A stretch of DNA of 22,780 nt from Methanobacteriaceae archaeon UBA349 (GTDB taxonomy: Archaea; Methanobacteriota; Methanobacteria; Methanobacteriales; Methanobacteriaceae): assembly GCA_002509745.1 (NCBI GenBank), contig DAWK01000039.1:1-22780 (forward strand), read 5' to 3'. How positions within the stretch are numbered: position 1 is the stretch's first letter; each line of letters starts with the position of its first letter. A model generated the notes under the pieces. The model was not told where the DNA came from. It saw only the letters and a program-made list of their open reading frames with translations, and searched no databases. Below are positions 1 through 8,400 of this stretch, in pieces. A program made the position numbers and the translations under genes.

Positions 1-16
1 TACTTTTAACCACAAT

Positions 17-424
17 TTATTCCATGAATGTTTTAAATTCATTTTCCATGACATTACTCATGTAAATCATCATCCCAAATAATTTTTTTGGATTAAAGCC
101 ATTACTAGTATCTACACAAGCTTTAATTTCAATTTTTCTTTCTGAATCTAGTATAAATGTTATACACCGATATTTCTCAGAATTAAGTTTATTTATCTGT
201 TCGAGTACTTTTTCATTTCTTACAGAATTATAAAGTTTCAAATAATTATATGTAATAATATCAACGATTTTTGAGTTATCAAAACGACAAATTACCTTTG
301 CACGGGCCCCTGAAGGCAAATAATGTGGAAAACAAAAAATTACTGATTCATCACAGTCAAATCTTTCTATATACAATCCCTGGGCCTCTATAAATTTTGT
401 GAAATCTAATTGATTTTTATTCAT
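17..424 (-). CDS. Small YbjN-like protein
   Basis: Encodes 135 residues. An open frame extends upstream to a TTG at 448, but the ATG at 424 has a GGAG eight bases ahead of it, so it is the better start. The protein is a soluble alpha/beta mix with no signal peptide or membrane segment. The second half, with INKLNSEKYRCITFILD followed by a charged strand and a final helix rich in Met and Glu, recalls the YbjN / type III secretion-chaperone-like fold, whose members carry a similar 'N.LN' segment before a beta hairpin. That assignment is by eye and tentative. It lies downstream of the membrane-protein gene at 517-870, separated by a T-tract terminator, so it probably has its own promoter. No catalytic motif is seen and no function is proposed. 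Confidence 0.75.
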   Translation of the reverse strand: MNKNQLDFTKFIEAQGLYIERFDCDESVIFCFPHYLPSGARAKVICRFDNSKIVDIITYNYLKLYNSVRNEKVLEQINKLNSEKYRCITFILDSERKIEIKACVDTSNGFNPKKLFGMMIYMSNVMENEFKTFME

Positions 425-491
425 AATTACGTCTCCAAAACAATCCAAATTTAACTTAAAAGATTAATAAACACTTTTTAAATATCATTTT

Positions 492-509
492 AAAAAAAAG
501 AAAAAAAAA
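492..509 (-). terminator. T-tract terminator after the membrane-protein gene
   Basis: On the minus strand, two runs of eight or more T separated by one C begin about seven bases after the stop codon of the 517-870 gene. Such U-rich tracts are the usual archaeal termination signal. No stable hairpin precedes it. Confidence 0.6.
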
Positions 510-516
510 TAATGAC

Positions 517-870
517 TTAACGTGTACCAATACCTTTATCAAGTCTTTTCCTTGAAAAAAGATGCAAAAAGAAGAAATTCCCTAACAGAAGGATAAGATT
601 TGTTTTATATGCTTCAGATCCAACTAATGCAGGTGTGAATAGATGGGTGTAGATAAGTATCAGGCCTATTCCAATTGAAAATAAAATTATGCTTATAATC
701 ATGTCTTTTAGGCCCATGTGTCTTTTAAATATTAAAATCGTGCTTATAATCATTCCATACAAACTAAAAAATGAATTCAATGCATTTCCACTAATAATTT
801 CCTGTATAAGTGATGATGCAAATAATAATGCAAAAATGAACGTCACAATCGAAACAAGTTTTTCTTTCAT
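517..870 (-). CDS. Small integral membrane protein, unknown function
   Basis: Encodes 117 residues counted from the ATG at 870. An in-frame GTG at 879 is part of the ribosome-binding stretch AAGGTG, which sits six bases before the ATG, so the ATG was chosen. The protein has about four hydrophobic segments (roughly residues 3-23, 30-48, 57-77 and 86-106) joined by short charged loops, and ends with a basic tail (SRKRLDKGIGTR). It is therefore probably an inner-membrane protein of four helices. No transporter, protease or holin signature can be recognised. A TATA-like TTTAAATA on the minus strand near 951-958 could drive it, and a T-tract follows its stop, so it appears monocistronic. It could belong to the element (small membrane proteins are common in provirus and plasmid cargo) or to the host. 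Confidence 0.75.
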   Translation of the reverse strand: MKEKLVSIVTFIFALLFASSLIQEIISGNALNSFFSLYGMIISTILIFKRHMGLKDMIISIILFSIGIGLILIYTHLFTPALVGSEAYKTNLILLLGNFFFLHLFSRKRLDKGIGTR

Positions 871-961
871 AATAAACACCTTTTTTACAATAATTTCTCC
901 TGAAAAATGTTTTAGATAATTATTTACTCCAAAATATTAATTCAAATCTATTTAAATCCTT

Positions 962-2098
962 TTAACAACTATTAAAGCTTTTTAAACGACTTTTTACATC
1001 TTCATCCCTCCAACCATAATAATCTTTAAGAAATTGCCAGTAATTTCCCTTTTTTTGACAACCATAACACTGATAACCATTTTTATGCACCATGAATGAC
1101 GGTTTTCGATCTTCATGACTCTTCAAAGGACAACGGTACATCACATACTCTTTTTCAGGATACTCCCTCTCTGGAGCACCCATAATAGATCTAAAAAAGG
1201 CCCGATGATCATTAACCAGTCCTGAATTGTAAGTTTGAGAGACGGCCATCTCAGTATTTTCCCTGGTTTTTTCGACTTTAGCATTGTATGATTCAACCAG
1301 GTCAATTCTTTTCAAATGCTCATGAAAATTACTGGTGAAATCCATCCTGCTGAAGGCCTCAACCTTAGGATTTATTGATTTTTCCATAATCTCATCATAA
1401 CTATCCTCAACAGAAAATGGGACCACAGTGAGACCAGTTAACTGGTGTTTAGAATAAGGAGCCCTGGAGAGGCGGGCCACTGCATCACGATTAACTGCTA
1501 AATCAAGACATTCATAGCCGTTTAACTTTTTAATATTCTCTGCAAACCAGGCACCTGCCCTGTTGAGATTTTTAAATCCAGAAGCTCGGAAAAAAGTATA
1601 AGCATGAGCTCCTTTACATCCACTAAAAAAAAGTATAGGTTCTTTACCAAAAAGCTCTTTAAAATCCATTGCAAAGTCTTTGGCCTCATCTATGGCCTTT
1701 TTTGCAATATTTTCATTGATGATGAGTTCTCTGATTTTTTCTTTCAATTCTTCCTGCTGATCTCTTTCATTGGCTGGGCCATGGCGTCGTAAAGAAAGGA
1801 GCAGATTTTTTATTTTATTTACTTGAGTATTACTTACATCAAAATCAAAGAATGCTCTATCTAATACCATTCTTCGAGAATCCCCTCTTTTTAAATTATC
1901 CCAGCTTCCATGATCATAAACATGCGTGAAACAGGGATGATGGCCACTATTGCGGAGCACATGTAATAATAAGTTTTTAGAGTTTTTCAATGCAAATTGG
2001 ATTCTGAACTTTTTATTATCAAAATCAGGTGGCCTTCTAAAATGTCTGAAAAACTCATGGCCATAAAAATCCCGGTAAAAAGATTGTACGCCCCTCAT
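962..2098 (-). CDS. AEP-type DNA primase with C-terminal zinc finger
   Basis: Encodes 378 residues, a predicted archaeo-eukaryotic primase (PriS/PrimPol superfamily) that would make primers, and perhaps extend DNA, for replication of the element. The sequence shows motif I as FFDFDV (metal-binding D85 and D87), motif II as SGCKGAH (159-165, in place of the usual sGxGxH), and a motif III region around RLSRAPYSKH (209-218). A zinc-finger-like module follows at the C-terminus, with C323, H328, C344 and C347 (C-x4-H-x15-C-x2-C), resembling the CHC2 finger normally found N-terminal in DnaG primases. Chromosomal PriS proteins lack this tail, so the arrangement points to a plasmid or virus primase. 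The ATG overlaps the stop of the upstream gene as ATGA, indicating translational coupling. It is the last gene of the replication operon. Assignment as an AEP is firm; polymerase activity is inferred. Confidence 0.88.
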   Translation of the reverse strand: MRGVQSFYRDFYGHEFFRHFRRPPDFDNKKFRIQFALKNSKNLLLHVLRNSGHHPCFTHVYDHGSWDNLKRGDSRRMVLDRAFFDFDVSNTQVNKIKNLLLSLRRHGPANERDQQEELKEKIRELIINENIAKKAIDEAKDFAMDFKELFGKEPILFFSGCKGAHAYTFFRASGFKNLNRAGAWFAENIKKLNGYECLDLAVNRDAVARLSRAPYSKHQLTGLTVVPFSVEDSYDEIMEKSINPKVEAFSRMDFTSNFHEHLKRIDLVESYNAKVEKTRENTEMAVSQTYNSGLVNDHRAFFRSIMGAPEREYPEKEYVMYRCPLKSHEDRKPSFMVHKNGYQCYGCQKKGNYWQFLKDYYGWRDEDVKSRLKSFNSC

Positions 2099-2463
2099 TT
2101 TACCATCCTCTGGTAATAAATGAGTTTATCCAGTTTTCGTAAATCAGAATAGGCTTTATCTTGAATTTTTATTCCCTGGCCAGGTATTTCAATGATATAT
2201 CCCTTGTAAATTAGGTTATCTACAAATATTTCTACCTGGGCCTTGACAATATGGCCCATATTTAGGCTCATGGCCTTGACCACAGTATCCTTACTTAAAA
2301 TCATTGAAGGAACACTATATTCATCTATGGCCTCTGTAAGATGTAGTAAAAGAAATTTCTTCAAATGAATGTTTATACTAAGCCAATCCAGAATATATTC
2401 TGGTTTATTAGGCTTTGTTAAGTTATTTAAAGTTAAACTGTGAGGGGTTGTTATTTTATCCAC
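2095..2463 (-). CDS. Small winged-helix-like protein of the replication operon
   Basis: Encodes 122 residues from a GTG at 2463 that lies 13 bases inside the end of the preceding ATPase gene. A G-rich stretch (AAAGGGGG) runs directly into it, and no ATG is available before residue 53. The stop overlaps the primase start as ATGA. The protein is alpha-helical with a C-terminal beta hairpin. Residues about 38-105 read like a winged helix: helices, then YKGYIIEIPGQGIKIQD as the wing. Small winged-helix partners of AEP primases exist (for example PriX of Sulfolobales, or PriL-CTD-like accessory proteins), but there is no visible sequence match to either. It may bind the primase, the ATPase or the origin. 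Function is inferred only from position and fold-like pattern. Confidence 0.75.
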   Translation of the reverse strand: MDKITTPHSLTLNNLTKPNKPEYILDWLSINIHLKKFLLLHLTEAIDEYSVPSMILSKDTVVKAMSLNMGHIVKAQVEIFVDNLIYKGYIIEIPGQGIKIQDKAYSDLRKLDKLIYYQRMVK

Positions 2464-4592
2464 CCCCTTTCTGACATGTCTTTTAAAGTTAGGAGTATTT
2501 CATCCAGGTTGTACTTTGACTTAAGTTCTTCAACTATTGATTCTTCGGTGTGATCTTTCAGATCGGCCAGTTGGGTGAATATGGATTTTTCCAGGATAGT
2601 GATATTTTTGTAATCAATTTCCACGCCAGGAATGGTTTTTATACATTTAGAGTTTTTTGAATATCTGCTTTTACTTATCAGATTTTCTTTATTCTTATTT
2701 GATTTTTTAAACGGCTTATGTTCCTTTGTTATGTAAATTCTAAATTCCTTGGAATGAATAGGGGTGGGTGTGTACACTACCTTATTGACTACTCGTGATT
2801 CATAGTGGGGTAAGTGTATCACGTCCCCTACGTTATATGAGGAATTTAGAATCTGTTTTTTTATGAACTCTTCTTCCTTTTCTTTTATTTTAGGCCATTT
2901 TATAGTTCTGATAGCTAATAGCAGACTTTTATATTCCTTCGATCCTGATTTAATGAATACTTTGGTCCTTCCTTTAACAGAATTTTTAATTTTGGTAGCG
3001 TTATCATGATAGATGTAATTATTGTCTGCAAAAAATTTAAGAATCTGCCATGCATATTTAGATGATTTTCCCAATTCTATCTGAAGTTCATTAGAAGTAA
3101 CATAACCCTTATCCTCAATTATTTTATATACGGTGGGGAGAGCATCAATCAGCCTTTTATCAAATCCAGTTAATGTAGCCTCTAATATGGGCCCTCCCAG
3201 GATTATGGCATGGCCTAAATCTACCCATGAAGCCACGAGAATATCTTGCCCATTTATTTGCCCCTTACATCGTTGATATTGGAAAAGAAGTGCGCTTTCT
3301 TTAATAAGTTGCATTAGCTTTTTAGAATCCCTCCGGGCCCTTGGGTTTTTTGTTGGAAAAATTTCATATAATTCCTTTTCATACGGAATTAAAACTGTAT
3401 AAGGTTTTAATAGTTGAAAAGCTTGTCTTAATACTTCATATTTATAATCAAAAATAGATTCGCCCCGGATTTCCTGAAGTTTTTTTTCAGTAGTTTTAAA
3501 ATTTTCCCTCAAAATTCTCTTTGTCTGTTCCTCACTATCATCAACAGGTATGATGAAATTCCGGGTTGAAAATTCTGGGTCTATTTCTATGGCCGTGGTA
3601 GTGGTAACAATAGTTTTAACTGGAATTGTTTCTTTTTGAATTTCAAAACGGCCAGTTTTAAGGTTTTTTATAGTAGTTTCCGCTATGAATCCTCCATCAT
3701 CGGCAGACATTAACCTGGCTTGTTTATTTTTGAATTCATCTTCCAGAGTTTCTTGGATGTATAGTATATCTACTAGATTCCAATCTTCAGAATACTTTAG
3801 AGCAGTATCAGAAAGACTTCCCACCTTTTTAGTCCTATGAATGCCAGTTACTACATTGGCCGTATTGGTTTTTCCTATTGATGATTCTCCTTTAAGAGTA
3901 TTTATTGTAGAAATACCTAAACGAGCACCAATACAGTTGAAATTTAAGACATGTTTTGATTCCACTTCTCCAATAATAAATCCAGAACTAGTAGATCTTT
4001 CATAAAATGCTTTATCAATATAACTTAATAGATCTGGCCTTTTTAAGATATTTTTAAGCTCATTCTTCCTTTTTTCAGGTAGGCCATTTATCTCATTTTC
4101 CTGAGTTTTTGTAGATTCTTTTTCATATTCCAGTTCTTTTTTGGTCAAGATATCATTACGATGGTCCCCGATGAATACTCCCACATCTTCAAGAAAATAA
4201 TTAATTTCCTCCCTGGAGATTCCACTATGGGCATGTAAATATTTGACTAATTTTTGGTCCCTTTTGTTATTATCTACATCAAGTCCATTCTTGTTTGTAA
4301 GCTTTCTATGGAATCTAGCATTTTTTGATCCTTCTATTTCCAACCATTGAACCATGTAGGAACCAGGTAATTTTTTCTCAGTAATCCAATATTCTAAGCC
4401 ATTTATCTCTCTGAAAAATACGCTGAAGCCATCTTGAAGTATTTTAACTGGTTTATTTCTAAAAAAAGGTATCACATCTAATCTTTTAGGTAGCATGGCC
4501 ATTGGATTTTCTTTATCAAAATTTTCATCCCCAGTAGGCCATTCATTATTTGGATCTCCCTCTAAGATCTCCTCTATCTTTTCTTCTGGCAT
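2451..4592 (-). CDS. AAA/RecA-like replication ATPase (helicase candidate)
   Basis: Encodes 713 residues. The central part holds a P-loop, GESSIGKT (235-242), preceded by a beta-rich segment. A Walker-B-like strand VDILYIQE (274-281) follows with acidic residues, then a sensor-like strand TIVTTTTAIE (327-336) and an arginine-containing segment FSTRNFIIPVDD (341-352). This order is that of a hexameric replicative helicase or helicase loader. The first 200 residues are charged and unlike known domains. Residues about 485-535 look like a winged helix (VTSNELQIELGKSSKYAWQI), and the C-terminus is a basic tail with a helical end. The ATG has GAGG six bases upstream. It sits 16 bases after the RHH gene and overlaps the next gene, so the four genes form one operon. 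Pairing with an AEP primase makes helicase the likely role, but no helicase superfamily is assigned. Confidence 0.8.
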   Translation of the reverse strand: MPEEKIEEILEGDPNNEWPTGDENFDKENPMAMLPKRLDVIPFFRNKPVKILQDGFSVFFREINGLEYWITEKKLPGSYMVQWLEIEGSKNARFHRKLTNKNGLDVDNNKRDQKLVKYLHAHSGISREEINYFLEDVGVFIGDHRNDILTKKELEYEKESTKTQENEINGLPEKRKNELKNILKRPDLLSYIDKAFYERSTSSGFIIGEVESKHVLNFNCIGARLGISTINTLKGESSIGKTNTANVVTGIHRTKKVGSLSDTALKYSEDWNLVDILYIQETLEDEFKNKQARLMSADDGGFIAETTIKNLKTGRFEIQKETIPVKTIVTTTTAIEIDPEFSTRNFIIPVDDSEEQTKRILRENFKTTEKKLQEIRGESIFDYKYEVLRQAFQLLKPYTVLIPYEKELYEIFPTKNPRARRDSKKLMQLIKESALLFQYQRCKGQINGQDILVASWVDLGHAIILGGPILEATLTGFDKRLIDALPTVYKIIEDKGYVTSNELQIELGKSSKYAWQILKFFADNNYIYHDNATKIKNSVKGRTKVFIKSGSKEYKSLLLAIRTIKWPKIKEKEEEFIKKQILNSSYNVGDVIHLPHYESRVVNKVVYTPTPIHSKEFRIYITKEHKPFKKSNKNKENLISKSRYSKNSKCIKTIPGVEIDYKNITILEKSIFTQLADLKDHTEESIVEELKSKYNLDEILLTLKDMSERGWIK

Positions 4593-4608
4593 CTAATTCC
4601 TCAGATTT

Positions 4609-4809
4609 CTAATAATTTTTATCTTTGGTATTTCCATAATGAGGGATATGATTTATATCATTTTGATGTCCTGGATTTTCTGTTTTGAGCTCATTTTTAA
4701 TTGCTTTTCCTATAAATTCACTCAAATTGTCAGATTCGCCATTATCTATTTTTTCTTGAATTTTTACAAGGGATTTAAGATCTATTGATACACTTTTGTT
4801 TACTTTCAC
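4609..4809 (-). CDS. Ribbon-helix-helix DNA-binding regulator
   Basis: Encodes 66 residues from a GTG at 4809. An ATG at 4839 is in frame, but it lies inside the operator repeats and lacks a ribosome site, whereas AGGTGAT stands a few bases before this GTG. The N-terminal 40 residues fit the ribbon-helix-helix fold: a short strand KVNKSVSI, helix 1 (DLKSLVKIQEKIDNGE), then the turn and helix 2 (DNLSEFIGKAIKNEL). The remaining 25 residues are polar and likely disordered. Such proteins bind DNA as dimers on inverted half-sites and often control copy number or replication operons of plasmids and viruses. It is the first gene of the replication operon, and tandem half-sites cover its promoter, so autorepression is expected. 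It could also act in partition or as an antitoxin, but no partner is seen. Confidence 0.82.
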   Translation of the reverse strand: MKVNKSVSIDLKSLVKIQEKIDNGESDNLSEFIGKAIKNELKTENPGHQNDINHIPHYGNTKDKNY

Positions 4810-4821
4810 AATCATCACCTG

Positions 4822-4869
4822 ATGTATTATTGAATACATATAATGTATTAAGTAATACTAATAGTATTA
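4822..4869. promoter_or_regulatory. Operator: five 7-bp half-sites at helical-turn spacing
   Basis: Seven-base elements start at 4822 (ATGTATT), 4833 (AATACAT), 4843 (ATGTATT), 4853 (TAATACT) and 4863 (AGTATTA). Orientation alternates for the first four sites, and consecutive starts are 11, 10, 10 and 10 bases apart. They form perfect inverted repeats AATACAT-ATA-ATGTATT and TAATACT-AAT-AGTATTA, with centres exactly 20 bases apart. The array lies between the TATA-like box at 4878-4885 and the RHH start codon, covering the expected transcription start near 4853. This is the geometry of an RHH operator on which dimers bind side by side. Binding by the adjacent RHH protein is inferred. Confidence 0.7.
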
Positions 4870-4877
4870 TATCTTAA

Positions 4878-4885
4878 TATATAAA
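4878..4885 (-). promoter_or_regulatory. TATA box of the replication operon
   Basis: On the minus strand this reads TTTATATA, a near-consensus archaeal TATA box, preceded by AAA that could serve as the BRE. Transcription would begin about 25 bases downstream, near 4853, inside the half-site array. Confidence 0.55.
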
Positions 4886-5050
4886 TTTATTGTAAAAGTA
4901 TTAACAAAATTTCATTAAATCTATGAGAAACAGGAAAATCAGTTGTATATATCATTTATTTTCAGGCATATTTAAAAAAAGTATTACTGAATAATATTAT
5001 TGCTGAGCTAGTAATTCATGATTCCGATATTTGAATTAAAATTAATAAAA

Positions 5051-5058
5051 TTTATATG
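5051..5058 (+). promoter_or_regulatory. TATA box upstream of the 39-residue ORF
   Basis: TTTATATG preceded by an A-rich stretch fits an archaeal promoter. The expected start near 5080 coincides with the left arm of the inverted repeat at 5081-5127 and with a copy of AGTAATAC at 5086-5093, which is also present in the RHH operator. Confidence 0.45.
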
Positions 5059-5080
5059 TTAGAAATAATAACTTATGAGT

Positions 5081-5127
5081 AGAGAAGTAATACAAAATCT
5101 ATTTTTATTATCAAGAGTTACTTCTCT
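5081..5127 (+). repeat. 10-bp perfect inverted repeat in the ORF leader
   Basis: AGAGAAGTAA (5081-5090) and TTACTTCTCT (5118-5127) are perfect complements separated by 27 bases. If transcription starts near 5080, the mRNA would begin with this stem-loop, about 30 bases before the start codon at 5156. It may protect or regulate the leader, or be a protein-binding site. The rest of the gene-free stretch 4886-5050 is AT-rich, with scattered GTATTACT-like copies and no gene seen. An origin of replication here is possible but not shown. Confidence 0.5.
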
Positions 5128-5155
5128 TACCCCCTAATATAATGGAGATTTGGTC

Positions 5156-5275
5156 ATGAAAAAAAAGAAAGAAATTGATGAAATAGATGAGGCCCTTGCA
5201 GCCTGGAAAGAATTGATAACCTGGGCCAAAGAAGATAAGAGAATATTAAGGCCATTAAGTGAGAATAGGGAATGA
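5156..5275 (+). CDS. 39-residue small charged protein
   Basis: An ATG preceded by GGAG at a distance of eight bases opens a frame of 39 codons ending in TGA. The product begins MKKKKEIDEIDEALAAWKEL and continues with a second Trp-containing helix (ITWAKEDKRILRPLSENRE). It is strongly amphipathic and helical, with no membrane segment. The upstream TATA box, leader inverted repeat and good ribosome site make it more than a chance frame. It is transcribed divergently from the RHH-replication operon, and its promoter region holds a copy of the AGTAATAC element, so the RHH protein may control it too. It might be a small regulator or protein-interaction factor of the element. Nothing similar is recognised. 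The 154 bases between its stop and the next gene hold only short imperfect hairpins. Confidence 0.6.
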   Translation: MKKKKEIDEIDEALAAWKELITWAKEDKRILRPLSENRE

Positions 5276-5429
5276 TTTAATAAATTATAGATTAATAACT
5301 GTTAAGATATTGATATAATAATTGGATGTTTAATCTACAATTGTTGAAGCATCCATTTCTATACTCCAATATATTGCACTAACTCTTGTGCAGTGGGTAT
5401 ATTTCACGGAAACCATTTATTAATTAAAA

Positions 5430-8400
5430 CTAATAAAGGATATCTAATAATGAATGAACTACGGGCCTTAAATCTCCTGAAACTAAATCCATACCGATTT
5501 CAGGCGAATTTGTGAAATCTAATTGATTATTTAATTCTTCAATGCACCATTCTCTGAGTTCAGAGGTCATTTTTCCACTTAAACTAACTAATTTAGGAAT
5601 GGTAGCCTTAAACGAAGAACTTGGATTATTATATAATGATGTTATTAACATGTTAAGAAACTTATTGTCTTTTTGCATTCTACGTATAAATGGTCTTTTA
5701 TATTCTTGTATAATCCATGAAGGCATATCTTCAATAGAATAATCTGTAAATAAAGATGAAAATGCATTGAATACGAATTTACTTTCTTCTTTTTCGCAAA
5801 GTAATTGAAATGAAGCAAATAATCCCGGATTTATTTTTCCTTGTTTACAATCATTTAAAATATGGGTTAATTTTTCACTTTCAGGCCAACCCTCACAAAG
5901 CAATAAAATTAATTTTCCATTTGAATTGTCTATAGGAGTAGATAGGATAAATTCTAAAATTTCTTCATCACCACCAAAATGATCACCCAAAATTTTGGTT
6001 GCAGTTATCATATCCCTAAGCGATCCATAAGTATTAGAACTATCTTCAAATGTTTTTAAACAATAATCTAATAGTAATTTACTTTTTGGATAATTTCTAC
6101 TTAAAAAATTCAGAATAGTAAATAGAAATTCATTATTATCCTTTTCTTGGTTATTTAAGAAATTAATTGCTTTATGTTTTTGATTAGGAAATTCATCTGC
6201 TAACAAATAAAATTCTTCTCTTAAGTATATGGATTCTGTGGCTCTTTTTGAAGAATTAGACCAAAAATCATCACCTAATGATTTATTGATGTATTCTAAA
6301 TTCTCCAATATCAATCTAAAAAATGGAATATTATTTCTATAATGATAGAAATTAGAAAAGAAAATCTTACTTTTGTATTTATTTAACTGTTTCATTATTA
6401 TTAAGCCACAAAATGCTGCTCTGCGGCGGTTTTCAAAATCCATCCCAGTAACATTAATTGTATGATTTAAATAATCTAAATCTGCTTTATCTTCTAATGA
6501 TTTAAGTAATGTATGATAACTTATAGAAGCCTGTGTCTTTACAGTGTCATTTACTTCATGATCATATAAACTAAGTATAGATTTAGTAAATTCATCTCCA
6601 TTACTTGAATCGCCCAAGTGTTTTACTATAATCTCTCGTAAATAGGCAGGTAAAGGACATATTCTATGGATAATTTCTTTTCTTATTCTATCATGATCTT
6701 TATAATTTCTTGCAATGATACTAATACTCCCAAAACCATTATCTATTTTTGAAAATTCTTGCATAGCAAGTTGTTGAACTCTTGGATTTGATGAATAATT
6801 TTCAATTAAAGTATGGATTAACATTTCACTATTAATCTGAGTGAATATACTAAATATTATATCAACTACTTCATTATCCTCTTCAGTAGTTTTCAGATCT
6901 TTTAAACCATATAATACAAGATAGTGATTATTATGATTAGTATCTTTCAATAGTTCTAAAAGTCTTCTTCTAGCTTTAATTTCATCAGTTATGATTTGTG
7001 GAATCATATGCCCAATTATAGAGGCTATTTTGTTAGAACTATAAACAAAACTTCTTAATTTTTCCTTGACTTCTAAGTCTTTCATTCCCCAATTTTCAAT
7101 TAAAGAACTTGCAGCCCAATGAGAATTCCAATTATTTTGATTTAATGCTACAAATAATATTTGCTTAATTTTATTAGTACAACCAATACCTGCTAATAAT
7201 GAAATTTTTGTTATTTCATGTTTCTTTGAGTTTTCAGCCCATTTATCAATTGCATCTATAATTTCTGAATGATTTTTAAAATTTTTTGATATCAGCCTAT
7301 AATAATCCATGTTGCTACTAATTGATATTAATGGAAAATCTTCATTTTTAAATTCTTCAATTAAATAATGAGCTACTTCTTCATCTTGAGGGTAACCATT
7401 AATTAATATAAATAAATCTATTCCAAAAGGGAGACGTTTTGCATTGATTTTTGCATTTAATGACCTTAAACAAGTTTTTTTAACTTTATCAGATTTTGGC
7501 CATCCCTTTAAAATATAATGGGCAATATCATCATCCCATGCACTTATAGATAATTTCCTAGAAACTAATTTAATTAATTCATCTAAATCATTTTCATCAT
7601 GAATATTTTTATCAATTTTTCCAAAAATCGCCATTAAGCGAAGTTCAGGACTAATTGAATCTCCGGAATTTTTTAAAATATTATTTAGATCTTTATGGGA
7701 TCCCCATCCTATCAACAAACATTCTATCGCAACAACTCTTACATTTACATCAACCGCTGTTTTTGCAAGAAACGCTACATTATCACCAATTTCAGGATCA
7801 CCCCTTGCTATTGCAGCCAAAGCTTTAGCTGCTGCAATTTGATTAGCAATTTCCTCATCATGAATACCTTTCCATAGGCAATCTATTATTTCTGGATTTT
7901 TTGGCCACTCATGTATTGAATTATAAATATTTTGCTTTGCCCACCCATACCTATTCGGGAACCATTGTTTTAGTTTTAATTTAATAGTTTCGTTTATCGG
8001 ATCTATAATCAATCCATTAAGAATTAAACGAAGTATAATCTCTTTTTGATGAGTCCAAGACCCTAATTCAACTTTTAAGAAGGCTTCTAATGCTAATTCT
8101 TTAGATAGTTTATTAGAACAGTTAAAATTACCAAATGCAACCTCATAAAGTATTAATTCAGTAGAATATTGATTAAATTTATTTAAATCTTTAGATACGG
8201 ATCTTATGTACTCAATTAATGTATCAATATTACCTGAACTACTTATAATATTAAAAAAACTTAGCAAGGCATCTCGCCATTGAGGGTTTGCACAATAATT
8301 TTTGAGCATATATTTCTGTTTTTCATGATTTTTATGAGAAATATAACTGCCTACTAAATATTCTTGAAAAACCCGATGCAAAAACCCGATTTCATCAGGT

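Noticed and set aside
689..919. A 76-codon plus-strand open frame over the membrane-protein gene
   Set aside because: It is antisense to a gene with clear membrane-helix pattern, ribosome site and terminator, and has no signals of its own.
4609..5275. A toxin-antitoxin pair made of the RHH protein and the 39-residue ORF
   Set aside because: The two are divergent rather than co-transcribed, the small protein has no toxin motif or membrane segment, and the RHH gene heads the replication operon.
5375..5392. Hairpin TGCAC-loop-GTGCA as terminator of the NLR-like gene
   Set aside because: The stem is only five pairs and no U-tract follows on the minus strand.
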